Of a stretch of DNA of 64,000 nucleotides, positions 12,150-22,489 are shown one piece after another (position 1 is the stretch's first letter; the number at the start of each line of letters is the position of its first letter). Made by a program: the position numbers and the translations under genes. The stretch is from Gymnothorax reevesii (taxonomy: Eukaryota > Chordata > Actinopteri > Anguilliformes > Muraenidae). The notes below the pieces were generated by a model. The model was not told where the DNA came from. It saw only the letters and a list, made by a program, of their open reading frames with translations, and searched no databases. The stretch is from contig CM056583.1 of NCBI GenBank assembly GCA_029721435.1, positions 76,883,120 to 76,947,119 on the forward strand. The letters run 5' to 3'.

Positions 12150-13005
12150 TGCAACCTTTTTGCTAGACAGGTAATTAAATCTAACAGTGAAGTTTATTTT
12201 GGTGTAATGTTAGAACCAGGGCAGTGTAGTCCAGCAACTACTTTATCCTCCCGTTTAAGGTGGATAATTTTCTGTTACTTGCAATATAAAATGGCAGAGA
12301 CAGCTAGTTTGTTAGTTAGCTTACATTGGAAAAGCTCTGTTGCAACAGTTTTCAGCTGCTGTTACTCTGCACATAAGTCATAATAGTTGGTGACCATGCA
12401 TGATGCAACTCTTTCAACCGAATTTTCTGAGAGTTTTTCTCATGTTTCATGCTAATTAATTTCAGCTGATTTGCTAAGGGGGGGTTAATGTCCCCCCTCT
12501 AGTCAGGCAGAATAGACCAAAGTGATACCAGTTTATCATCTTAGTGACTTAGTGAATTAATCAATAGAATCGCAAACATTCTTGCGCTAAAAGTATCTCC
12601 AGGTAATAATTATTTTGAATCGCCAACCCCAACCCCCCAATCCCCCATTTATAAATCAACTAAAATAAATTTGTATGAAACATGATAAAATCTCTCAGTA
12701 ATATGCTAACCATACCAGTTGTTTATCTTTTTATAATCTAAACTACAATAAAGGTTGATATATTTACATCATATTGTCAAAAAGGCAAACTGTATGAAAC
12801 TGCAGTCTCAGTCATGCAGTGTCTTCTTGCAAACTGAGCTGAGAACAACCTCCTGAGATGGGGGTTGGGTACGCCAGGCCATTGAGTCAGGAAACTGAGG
12901 GACAGGGAATGTAATTATCCTCTAGGACTTTGCGGCTTCCGTAGTGGTCATGAAGCACTAAGAGGGGGAGGTGCCAGAGAGTACTACTCGGTTGTTTGCA
13001 TTCTA
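12150..13005. other. No feature seen
   Basis: Short frame 12188-12383 is only of interest as the possible second exon described for 11986-12143. A stretch of C runs (CCCCAACCCCCCAATCCCCC) lies at 12627-12646. Confidence 0.4.
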
Positions 13006-13009
13006 TTAG

Positions 13010-13075
13010 CGCAGATTCAGATTCAGATTCATTTTATTGTCATTGTTACAGAATAACAATGAGATTTACGTTTGG
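13010..13075. repeat. CAGATT tandem and ATTGTCATTG hairpin, LINE-tail-like
   Basis: Three ATTCAG units (13013-13031) are followed by TTTATTGTCATTGTTACAG and its near mirror AATAACAATGAG. This combination is seen at the ends of fish interspersed repeats. Class uncertain. Confidence 0.45.
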
Positions 13076-13439
13076 AGAGAAAATGCTCCGGGCCGCAGCG
13101 ATGTGCGTCACGCCGCCAACTACACTTTTCTAAGAAAATTATGTTGCAGTTGCAGAACACATTTATAACAAATAATGATGACATCAGACATAATACACAT
13201 CAGGTTTATAGCACGACACGCTGGGAACGCATAGGAATTTATTCCTGGGAATGGGGGGGCTGAGTGGTGGGGGAAGAAGGGGTTAATGAAATGTGGAGGC
13301 AGCCTGTGGCGGGGGGTGGGGGGTTGGTATGCAGAGTCCAGAAGTTCTTATCAGGACAGAATAATTCTTACACACAGTGGCTTTAAATTTTTTTTTTTTT
13401 TTTTGGTTCAAAGAGGACACCGAAATGTCACATAGAACA

Positions 13440-14400
13440 TCAGAACACAGCATCCAAAAAAGATGGCCCGCCAATAAATAAATCACTGTGTTCATTGGAT
13501 GTTCTGTTTGCTGTTAAAATGTTGTTTTTTATTTTATTCTTCATTTCGCTATCAATTTGTTCTGATCGTCCTTTTTTTTTGGGTGTCACAGTCAGACACG
13601 GAGTAGCCTACTTTGCATTTAATGTCCGACAGGCATTACGGACTTCGTTGTATTTGTAAAAATGGTTCAAATAAATTGATTGCAGTGCACACTGTATGTT
13701 CAGATAGTTGGTGATATATTTTTATTCTATATTTCGTTATAAATTTGGTCTCATATCATTACTTTTAATTTCTGCTGTCGGCCGGACATGGAGTATTTTG
13801 CATTTCACGTCCGACAGTCTTAATCGTGCATGCAATAATTTATTCACACTGTCAATGGTCATGGAATTGATTTGCTCACTGATTACCAGCACTATTTTAT
13901 CTTTGGTGTGGAAATGAAGTGTGAATCTGTTCGATCCACCTGACTAATTTTCAAAAGAAAGACCGAATAAAAACTGTTGTCAATCTTCAACGAAAGAAAA
14001 CAGACGGATAAAAAGACCAAGAAAAGTCGATGGCTAACTATTTGCATTTTGCAAAGGTCGAACACAAACATGGCCATATTTGTATGTCTATTAATTGCTA
14101 GAATACTCGAAAAATTTAAACTTTTATGACTTTAGGGATCTCTGTCTGACAGTCGCTTAATTCATCATAGATGCACAAAGTCCTGCGCCAATGCCGACTA
14201 ACTTTATTGAGCAGAGCTTAAACTGAAACATTGATTAATATTCTCTGTACCCATCTTGATGAAGTGTGCCGTCTGATCAAAACATTCACGTTTAATATCT
14301 AAGAGATTCAGTAGATTTCAAGAGATTAAAAACAATAATCGACCTTCGGACACGGAGTTATATTGAAACCACCCGACTGTCGGACACGGAGTTATTTGGG
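13440..14400. repeat. Copy A of a 0.9-kb repeat, modules rearranged versus 39.2-40.0 kb
   Basis: Three blocks match the element at 39147-40071. Block 13466-13600 (GTGTTCATTGGATGTTCTG and following) matches 39680-39790 in direct orientation; block 13720-14150 matches 39230-39640 as its reverse complement; block 14183-14360 (TGAGCAGAGCTTAAAC) matches 39815-39980 directly. The motif TCGGACACGGAG and its complement recur at least four times in each copy. This copy lacks the terminal inverted repeats found around the other one. Confidence 0.75.
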
Positions 14401-14424
14401 ACACGTAGACTCTGCATTTTTATT

Positions 14425-14640
14425 TCATTTACACTGTATTTGTTTGCAAATCGTTTTTATATTTGCAAACCACACCTTGTTTGTACATGAATCATTTTTA
14501 TATTTACAAACGATGCTGTGTTTGTTTGCAAATCATTTTTGTATTTACAAACCACACTTTGCGTGCACGTCAATCATTTTGCAAATCACATTGTATTTGT
14601 TTGTGAATCGTTGTGCATTTGTAAAACATGTTCAGTTTGT
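14425..14640. repeat. Degenerate tandem repeat, about 30-60 bp unit
   Basis: Units built on TTTGTTTGCAAATCATTTTT and ATATTTACAAACCACAC alternate four to five times, so each unit is partly palindromic (TTTGCAAA, TTTGTAAA). It opens a 94-codon frame rich in Phe, His, Cys and Leu that is only the translation of the repeat. Confidence 0.75.
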
Positions 14641-14689
14641 ATATTAGGTTTTGGCAGTAATTTAACTCCATACACAGGAGCTGAAATTT

Positions 14690-15445
14690 CGCAGAGCTGA
14701 GTCTAGCAAAGTTCAGTCTGATGACCCCTCCCATCTCTGCCACATATATAGTTACAAGAGGAGGCGGGGACTCGAAAAGCAATCTCGACTGGAATAGAAA
14801 CACATGAGATTAATAAACAAATTAACGAGGACCGGGTAAACCATAATGACTCGAGACAAGATGCTGAGACTTTCAATCAAACTAGACAATTTAGATTAAG
14901 GTAATCTAAACGTGATGAGTTAAAAGCACCTCGAGAGAAGCAAAGGAAAGCACAGCTGTAAACGCAGTTAATAAGGGAAAGCTTAGGCAGGAATACAAAA
15001 GCTAGAAACGCTTGCACTTGCTAATGAGTTCATTAAGGTTGACAAAATATTTACAATCCTCCTCAAATGAGTGCTGTTTAGTACAGGTTAGTAATTATCC
15101 CATCAGAGAACGCATTCTCTCAGAGTTTAGCGAGACCCAGAATTAAATACAGGTGGAAGCAATGGATGAAATACCACAGTCAAAACCGAAAGAGGAAACG
15201 TGATTGGACAACGAGACGCAGGCATGCTGAAGACTGTCACTCGACATCACTGGAGTAAGGCAGAGAGGGAATCGCTCATCAGAAGGCAGAATGAAAGCTG
15301 AAAAATAAAACGAAAGTAAAGCACAAGCACAAATAAGCACAAAGACAATACACGAGGCAGAATCATAACACCGAGTTTAGGAACCACTGCTAAATAAAAC
15401 ACAAATTCATTTTTTTGTTTACCACAAAAAGTGAAACAGATGCTC
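14690..15445. other. Possible LTR-derived sequence, minus strand
   Basis: The composition and phrases such as GTGATTGGACAACGAGACGC and AGAATCATAACACC are like the outer part of a fish gypsy-type LTR read backwards. I could not find paired ends or a target duplication, so this is a weak assignment. Confidence 0.3.
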
Positions 15446-15450
15446 AAATA

Positions 15451-17030
15451 CAACCCCAAATCTGATATAGTTGGGACAAAGTATAAATTGTGAATAAAAT
15501 CAAAATGCAATGACTTTCAGATCACATGAGCCAATATGTTATTAACAATAGAACATAGGTGACATTTCAAATGTTGAAACGGAGACATTTCACATTTTTG
15601 TCCGCAAAATGAGCTTATTTCAAATTTTCTGGCTGCAATAGGCCTCAAAAAAGTTGGGACACCGGCAAAAAAAGGCTGAAAAAGCAATGAATATATAAGA
15701 GAATCAGCTGAAAGAGCAAATAATTAAGTTAAGTGGCATCAGGTGTGTAACATGATAGACGATAAAAGGGACGTCTTAAAGAGGCTGAGTCTCTCAGAAA
15801 TAAAGATGACCAGAGGCTCTTCAACCTGTGAAGGCTTGCATAAAAAAATTGTGGAATACTTTAAAAACAATGTTCCTCGACATCAAATTGCAAAGGCTTT
15901 GAAGGTCTCATCATCGACAGTGCATAACATCATCAGAAGTTTCAGAGAAAGTGGAAAAATCTCTGTACGTAAGGGACGAGGCCAAAGACCTTTACTGGAT
16001 GCTGGTGATCTTCGGGCCCTCAGACGCCACTGCATCACTCACCGCCATGATTCTGTCATTGACATTACTAAATGGGCCCAGGAATACTTCAAGAAACCAC
16101 TGTCAGTGAACACTGTCCACCGTGCCATCCACAGATGCCATCTGAAACTCTATCATGCAAAAAGGAAGCCAATGTTGATCATGATCCAGAAGCGCCACCG
16201 TGTTCTGTGGGCCAAGGCTCATTTAAAATGGACTGTGGCAAAGTGTCCTGTGGTCAGACGAGTCCAAATTTGACATTCTTGATCGAGATCATGGGCGTCA
16301 TGTCCTCCGGGCTAGAGAGGAGAAAGACCACCCCTCCTGTTATCAGCGTTCAGTTCAAAAGCTAGCATCTCTGATGATATGGGGATGCATTAGTGAATAT
16401 GATATGGGACACTTGCATATTTTAAAAAAGCACAATTAATGCTGAAAGGTGTATAAAGGATTTAGAGCAACATATGCTCCCCTCCAGAGGACATCTATTC
16501 CAGGGAAGGCCTTGTGTATTTCAGCAGGACAATCCAAAACCATTCTGCAGCTATTTCAACAGCTTCGTAGTAGAAGAGTCTGTGTGCTGAAGTGGCCTGC
16601 CTGCAGTCCTGATCTTTCACCAATTGAGAACATTTGGTGCATAATTAAACGAAAAGTCCGTCAAAGGAGACCCAAAACTCTCCAGCAGCTGGAAGCCTGT
16701 GTTGAACAAGAGTGGAATCAAATTCCAATGGCTAAACTCAAGAAACTTGTCTCCTCAATGCCCAGACGCCTCCAATCAGTGTTAAAAAGAAGAGGAGATG
16801 CTACACCATGGTAAAAAGGCCCCAGTCCCAAACTTTTTGAGACCTGTAGCAGCTATCAGATGAGCTCATTTTGTGGATAAAATTCTAAAATTTCTCAGTT
16901 CCAACACTTGCTATGTTGTCTCTGTTCTATTGTGAATAAAATACTGCCTGGTGTGATTAGAAAGTCATTACGTTTTTTTTTTTTTTTTCACAATTTACAC
17001 TTTGTCCCAACTATTTTGGAATTGGGGTTG
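15451..17030 (+). mobile_element. Tc1-like transposon, full length, copy 1
   Basis: A 1580-bp element delimited by terminal inverted repeats beginning CAACCCCAAAT and ending ATTGGGGTTG, with TA on both sides (15449-15450 and 17031-17032), the known target of Tc1/mariner elements. Inside the left end, GTTGGGACAAAGTATAAATT matches the complement of TTTACACTTTGTCCCAAC at the right end. It encodes a broken transposase on the plus strand. A second full-length copy in the same orientation is at 45322-46922. Confidence 0.93.
15743..16814 (+). pseudogene. Tc1-like transposase, frameshifted
   Basis: DDE transposase that would bind the terminal repeats and cut and re-join DNA at TA. The first 176 codons (15743-16273) contain the paired-type DNA-binding region (HQIAKALKVSSSTVHNIIR at about residues 51-69) and the linker with KGRGQRP. 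Near 16233 about ten bases expected between AKW and LWSDE are missing, which moves the first catalytic aspartate (SDESKFD, 16254-16274) out of frame. Further shifts follow. The second aspartate is still visible as QQDN near 16522-16533 and the glutamate as SPIENIW (16618-16638) in the last frame, which runs to a normal end RRGDATPW at 16814. All catalytic residues exist in the DNA but no single frame joins them, so the copy is dead. The second copy lacks bases at the same place. Confidence 0.9.
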
Positions 17031-17034
17031 TACA

Positions 17035-18225
17035 CTCAGGTTAGTAATAAAATAAAGAAATATTCAACTCATGTCCACATCAACGTCAATCCAAATGTGA
17101 ATATTGACACATTCGCAGAACATTAGACATTTACCGCACATTTGAAGATGAAGTCATGTAAGCATAATGCATGCATATCGTGCAGATGTCCACAGTACTT
17201 GAAGAGCACTTTCCCGCTGCTATGGGACCTCCCTGTGCCTGCTTGCTGAGAAGGGAGACTGCGGAAAGTCTCAAGGGGAATCAAGACCTCAGTCTTGCAT
17301 AACTGACATCTTCCATGACAGCATCATGTGATTTAGATCTTACTTGACATATGCCACTTTGTTTGCTTCAGGGGAGAGAAAAGTCTCCAATGAGAATGTT
17401 GAGGAGTCAGCTTTTTAGGAGTTAAAGCAAATGTAAATGAACAGCCTTGGTGAGAGCACACAGCATCTTTCCACTCACACTCATAACCATTTCAATACAA
17501 TTTTATATTGATGTGCATCATATGATTATACTACATTAAATACAACCAAGGTCAAAACAGCAAACCACCCGCAACTCAGTTGTTGTTATAAATCATTATC
17601 CATAATGCATTTAATATTGGCAGTGATTTATCAGGACATATTTCCGAAAGCTGCACCTGCCACTACCAGCCTTCTGACCCTGTGATTTTTATTTTTTTTC
17701 ACTGAGAAGAACTTCAGAGCGGTGGCATTACTTTACATGCCATTTTGTTTTTGCCTGATGATAATTTGTTTCAAGAAATACATTGTCAGTATCTTTTTAA
17801 TTGAAGAATTTTCATATTAAATATCCATTTTTACTCATCCACACTTATACTCAAATTACAATTGAGGACTGGCGTACTGAAAAAATGCAGCCCAAAACAT
17901 AAGAAAACTATGCCACTGAAATTGACCAGTGATCATATCAATCAATCTTTAGGATAAATAACGAGGCTTCAGAGCCAGAATAGTTTATCTCCAAAATTTG
18001 GGCATTTTGGGTTAAGTGCAGCTACAAGTTACAAATCATGTCTAGTTTTTCTGGAAAAAAGGTTTATCTCCATATGCAAATTTGGTGATAAACCATTCTG
18101 GCTTTGATCCCTCGATAATAAAAAGCAATCTCTGACTAGCATACTTGTCATTAACACCTGGAACAAAAATTCAGTCATGAGCTCATTTTAGGACTTCTTG
18201 AATCATAGCTTCACAGAAACCTTAC
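17035..18225. other. No gene; short repeat segment shared with 10.3 kb
   Basis: At 17897-17930 the sequence ACATAAGAAAACTATGCCAC plus AAATTGACCAG repeats that at 10274. The rest is AT-rich with short frames only. Confidence 0.45.
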
Positions 18226-18227
18226 AG

Positions 18228-18751
18228 TGTAAGGCCACGCCTCCAGCCGTCCAGCTCATTGGTCTACCAAGACCCGGACCGCACTTCTTCATTATTCAAT
18301 AATCACTAGCATCTGTTGTTAATTCCCACTGAGCTGTAGCAGTAGTGTGTGAATGTCTGAGCCTCACTGTATCTTCATGAAGTCGCGCAGTGCCATGCTT
18401 TAACAGTGCTGTTAGTCTGTGTAGACTTATCCCCGCATTTCCAGCACTTTCTCTAAACTCCAAACTTGGCTGTAAATGTGAACGCAGCACGTTTGATACA
18501 TCTAAAGGAACGGTGATTCCTTTTTGTTTTGTTGTTTTAATACTTAGCTATTGTAGTAATAACCAGTATTTGTATTTTGGTACATTGTATTTGGAACCTC
18601 TGTTCTGTTTGTTTTCTCCAGCAATGTCGGTGCTCACTGCTTTGGAGCTGGCACTAATAAATACCAACCAAATCCATCCTCGCATCTGAGTCCAGTCTTC
18701 AACTTCCTGTCCTCCGTGCAATACAGTGTGCATGAGATACAGTCCGTTACA
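18228..18751 (+). mobile_element. Solo LTR, 524 bp, probably gypsy-type
   Basis: Begins TGTAAGGCCACGCCTCC and ends CAGTCCGTTACA, the TG...CA ends known for LTRs. The five bases before (TACAG) and after (TACGG) agree in four positions, fitting a 5-bp target duplication. A poly(A) signal AATAAA lies near 18657 in the downstream third, followed by a CATCTGAGTCCAGTC stretch as in gypsy LTR ends. No internal region or partner LTR is present, so the copy is a solo LTR. Superfamily by resemblance only. Confidence 0.65.
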
Positions 18752-19200
18752 TACGGAAAAGGCGCTCATCCACTTTTTGTCTGAGCTCATTGTTGGTATG
18801 TACCAAAACAAATGCCACTGAGGGGTTTGATTTTTCTTTCAAATTAACAGAACTGACTAAACGGGAGTTCATATCTGCATTTTTTACAATTGTTATTAAA
18901 TGCACACACACTCACACACAAAAAAAAAATCATTTAAATTAAAACACTTCATAGGGCTGAGATATGAAATGTCACAAGCAGCCATTGTCATGCTCATTTG
19001 GGAAAAACCCTCCCATGCAATTGTTTTGCTTCCTTTGGTTTTTGTGCTTTGATCTTGGGTTTGGCACATGTGACTAAAGTGTAGACAGAATTGAATAAAA
19101 GGCATTATTAACCATATCAACCACTCCATGTTGACATTATACTGCACACAGGATACAACCTCCATGAAATATGGAGGTTTCTTCAGCACTCCTCTTCAGT

Positions 19201-19440
19201 AAAGGTTCCCCCATCATTTCTCCAAATGCACGGCTAATTAGTCAGAACATTTCAAAATCTGTCCTTCTTGACATGACAAGGGGGAGAGACCACCCAGAAT
19301 AATGAAATAGCCGATTAACAGGCTTACTGAAGTTGAGTCTTCCTTGCCTCTGAACAGTCATTACCCCATGTGCTGTCCAGAGGGAAGGGATTTGAAAAGG
19401 CTGTAAATGCCAAATTGGCTGTGAACCTTTACGGTTAGAA
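19201..19440. mobile_element. Second, diverged copy of the 4843-5093 MITE
   Basis: AAGGTTCCCCCATCATT opens it; GACATGACAAGGGGGAGAGACC, split here by small changes, and AGAATAATGAAATAGCCGAT match the first copy, and the inverted arm is at 19330-19400. The right terminus is degraded (AACCTTTACGG) and TTAA is not preserved, so it is older or damaged. The following 19490-19655 also resembles 5690-5860, so the pair may be part of a larger old duplication. Confidence 0.65.
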
Positions 19441-20482
19441 ATGAATGTCTCAGATGGTACATTGTTTGATGGTAATTGCATCTAACTCCTAGCGATTATG
19501 CATTGAATACCATCAAATGCCACTGATGCACACATTCTGCATGCGAACAAGGAATATTTTGTATAAACGAAGTGGGTACAATCAAATCAAAATCCAGCAA
19601 ACAAAGAACTTCAGAGGCTCATCTTATGTCACAAACAGATGAGTAATGAGTATGCTTTAAAGGTGACCTAATATGCTATTGTAAAACCCCAAAAAAGCAA
19701 TAACCAAAAGGCGGATATTGCCCGGGTTGAAGGCCTTACGTGTTCTCTTAGTCTAACTTGAATTAGAGCATTCTTCTGGCTGGTGTGAATCACAATATAA
19801 TGGATATTTATTCACCGTCCGAGGACGGGGCATGAAAGCGCAATGGTTACGATATCTGACTCCATATAACAGTTAGAATACAAAATTTAGCAATAATCTC
19901 GTAAGAAATCTGACTCCAAATTAGAATTAGAATTGATAATTTTGAAACAGCATGCGTGAATCTCAGGGCAGTTACGCACCCAAACTCTGTCTGTGAAAAC
20001 CATTGTCACTAAGCAGAACACCCCCTAGGGTTAAATTAGGCGTCTCTGCCTGGTCTAATTCGACGATAAATCCATTGGATAGAAGAGACTGTCATGGTAG
20101 CAACATCAGGCAAATGGCTCTGAGTATGAACGTACCACGAACCTAGGTTTATGCATATCAAAGGGCCCCTTAGAAAGATTAACCAATAGCTAAATCTTAA
20201 GAGCCGGTAATTTCATATCCCCTTAATAGGTAGAACCCAATCTCAATCTAACTTAGAAGTATCGCTACCTACACATGTCTTGGTAGGAGTCTCCCTTTAA
20301 GTCCCAATCGCAACAAGGCCAGAAAGAATTTACAATGAGAACACGCAGGCTGGAAAAGGAATAACAATAATTTAATTTACCAGGTAGGCACAACTTGAAT
20401 CAAAGAAATAAATGATAAGCCAATTACCGTTACATATAATTTAGAAGGATTTAGAGTATTTTCATACCTGGAAAAGATGAAT

Positions 20483-20516
20483 GACCACGTGGAGCTATAA
20501 GTCGCTCCACGTGGTC
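20483..20516. repeat. Perfect 13-bp inverted repeat with two CACGTG cores
   Basis: GACCACGTGGAGC, an 8-base loop TATAAGTC, then GCTCCACGTGGTC. Each arm holds a CACGTG E-box. It lies in the LTR; the 51-kb LTR copy does not keep it. Confidence 0.8.
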
Positions 20517-21130
20517 GGGGAGAACTCAAATATTCCCCCGCTCCGCAGAGCAAGGCAACAGGTGACTTACCCCAAGAGGAGACAGAAAAAGAAGCCCCCT
20601 CCCTCAGGATCTCATACCTTTAAAGGCTCCAAACCACACCTCCGAACAAGGTAGAGGGAAGGTTGGCCGAATCAGAGTTTTACTGGCCTAGGTGATAAGA
20701 TAATTTGCACAGGGAGACTAGGGTAGTTGCTTGAATGAATCTTACAAACGAACCATAATTCCAAGGGAAATGAAACATGTTCCATTCAACTCCTTGGACT
20801 CCCCCGAGAATAAAGAGACTAAACATGATAGGAATGTGAGCTAAAATGATGCAGTTGTCATGGAAAGCCTTAAAATGGAATATTATAGCCCAATTGCGTT
20901 ATCAATATATAAGAGGTTCCTTCCTAGGATATTGAACAGAAATATATTATGAATTTGGTAGAGGTTTAAGTTGTTTTAAGCCAATTGAAGTAGCTGCGCT
21001 TTAACTTCAATGAAACCAGTGAATTTGAGTTCCAGAGATGCTGGGCCTGCTAGACTTGATGGCTCCCACCCCCTGCCGTGGGGAACAAAGGATGCCACTC
21101 TCACCGGCAGGCAATAAGACCATTCTAGGG

Positions 21131-21138
21131 TTATAAAA
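21131..21138. promoter_or_regulatory. Possible TATA element of the LTR
   Basis: TTATAAAA in a GC-poor context is conserved at the matching position of the second LTR (52714-52721). Its use as a promoter is inferred only. Confidence 0.25.
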
Positions 21139-22090
21139 CTTTACTGCTGACTTTTTGAGCTGCACCAGATCAACCAAACGTTCAGATTTTACATGCATAA
21201 TGGGCATGTGTTCCAACAATATGATTTTTGGCATATGTTTTGAGTAAAATCAAGCAAAATGAAAATTTCAGGTTCTACACTATTTTTCCAAATTTATATT
21301 TTGGTCTTTGACTCCCATAGAGTACTTCTGATCGCGCAAAGTAGAAAAAAGGGTATTTGTAGCACATTGTCGTCTCTACCTGAAACGCCTCACTGGGGTG
21401 GCTCTTCCGCTATGCCCCTCCCCCTCCCCGTTTGCCCACTTTCTTCTGACTGGCCAGCTCTGTGGAGGGCGGATCTAGGCGGGACTGGGCAGAAGAACAC
21501 AGTTTTCCGGGTCCACCTCCCGTGACTGTGAACCTGAGACACAGCTGCTATGTGAGAAAAACTTGACAGGCTAATTCCGCAATCAATGGCAGTACATGTG
21601 TATAGATCTAATGAAATGAACTTGTGCTAATAAATGCAATTGCGAAAGTGAAGGGCGCAGTGCAAAAGTTTGGCAGCTCAAGCTCGACTTTGCTGACTAC
21701 CTACGGCTATGGTGAGTTACATCGGTGCAGGATTGAGGGAAAGCTAGAATCCACCCCATACAGATGCATTTGTAGAACGGGTCGACATGCCCAAGTGTAG
21801 ACCGGAGACCGTAGAAATCTGGTGGGTCTGACTTTAGAGGAAAACATGGACAGTGAGGAGCAGCTAAAAGTGGACCAACAGCTTCGGTGTGTATTAGGAC
21901 CTGCTGGTTCGTGTGTATAGCTGTGGTGTGTTGTTAGCGTGGAGTAACAAACAGCTTCTGTGCTGGTAACTTATATGACGGAGCAGCGAAAGCTCCAGGC
22001 TAAACGGTCTTTTTGGAAATTGCCCGTGGTAATGATTTACTTATTGCGTCGGAATGGCCAACGTTAGCTCGCGGAAAATGGGCGCAATAA

Positions 22091-22489
22091 GCAGCTTTTA
22101 CACCGGAAGCAAAACAAATTTTTTGCGCGACAGATTACATTCAAAGTCGATGGCAGACAAAAATTTGTTTCGCATCCAGTGTGAAAGCTGCTTAACACGC
22201 CCATAACGCGTGTATTCGCGTCTTTGCATTGACTTTGAATGTAGCTAATCAGTTGCGCGAACAATTTGTTTTGTATCCGGTGTGAAAGCAGCTTGACCTG
22301 CCAATAACGAGTTTATTCGCATCTTTGCATTGACTTTGAATGTCATCGGTTGCGCAAAAAATTAGTTTCATGTCCGGTGTGAAAGCTGCTTGACGCGCCC
22401 ATAACGCCTGTATTTGCATCTTTGCTTTGACTTTGAATGTAATCTGTCCCGCGAAAAATTCATTTCGCATCTGATGTGAAAGCAGCTTT
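22091..22489. repeat. Tandem block of MITE-like inverted units
   Basis: The unit CCGGTGTGAAAGCAGCTTGA followed by CGCCCATAACGCGTGTATTCGC and CATTGACTTTGAATGT, about 115-120 bp, is repeated three times and opens with its own reverse complement (GCAGCTTTTACACCGGAAGC). The same terminal sequence with a GCGAAACGAATTTTTCGC core bounds the element at 39147-40071. It looks like MITE ends multiplied in tandem. Confidence 0.8.

Larger units (their letters stand above)
19680..21279 (-). mobile_element. Solo LTR, 1600 bp, copy A
   Basis: Read on the minus strand it starts TGTAGAACCTG and ends GGGGTTTTACA. CTAT at 19676-19679 and CTAT at 21280-21283 form a perfect 4-bp target duplication, and removing the LTR plus one CTAT rejoins the host element as CCTAATATGCTATTTTTCC. 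A related LTR is at 51147-52863. Homology between the two runs across the whole length and stops at these same ends, which fixes the boundaries independently. No gag, pol or env is associated. The orientation assignment is based on weak promoter-like features and could be reversed. Retroelement family unknown; 4-bp duplications occur in endogenous retroviruses and some gypsy elements. Confidence 0.85.

Noticed and set aside
12181..12383. Second exon in frame with 11986-12143
   Set aside because: Would need a 44-base intron, below what is normal for vertebrates, and the downstream translation has no family-like pattern; kept only as a remark.
14363..14647. 94-codon frame with repeated Phe/Cys/His phrases resembling a repeat protein
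   Set aside because: It is the translation of a degenerate tandem DNA repeat; the second frame shows the same phrases.
22064..22470. Tandem direct repeats considered as a CRISPR array
   Set aside because: Unit length is about 120 bp, spacers are not unique, and the genome is eukaryotic; units match a transposon terminus.
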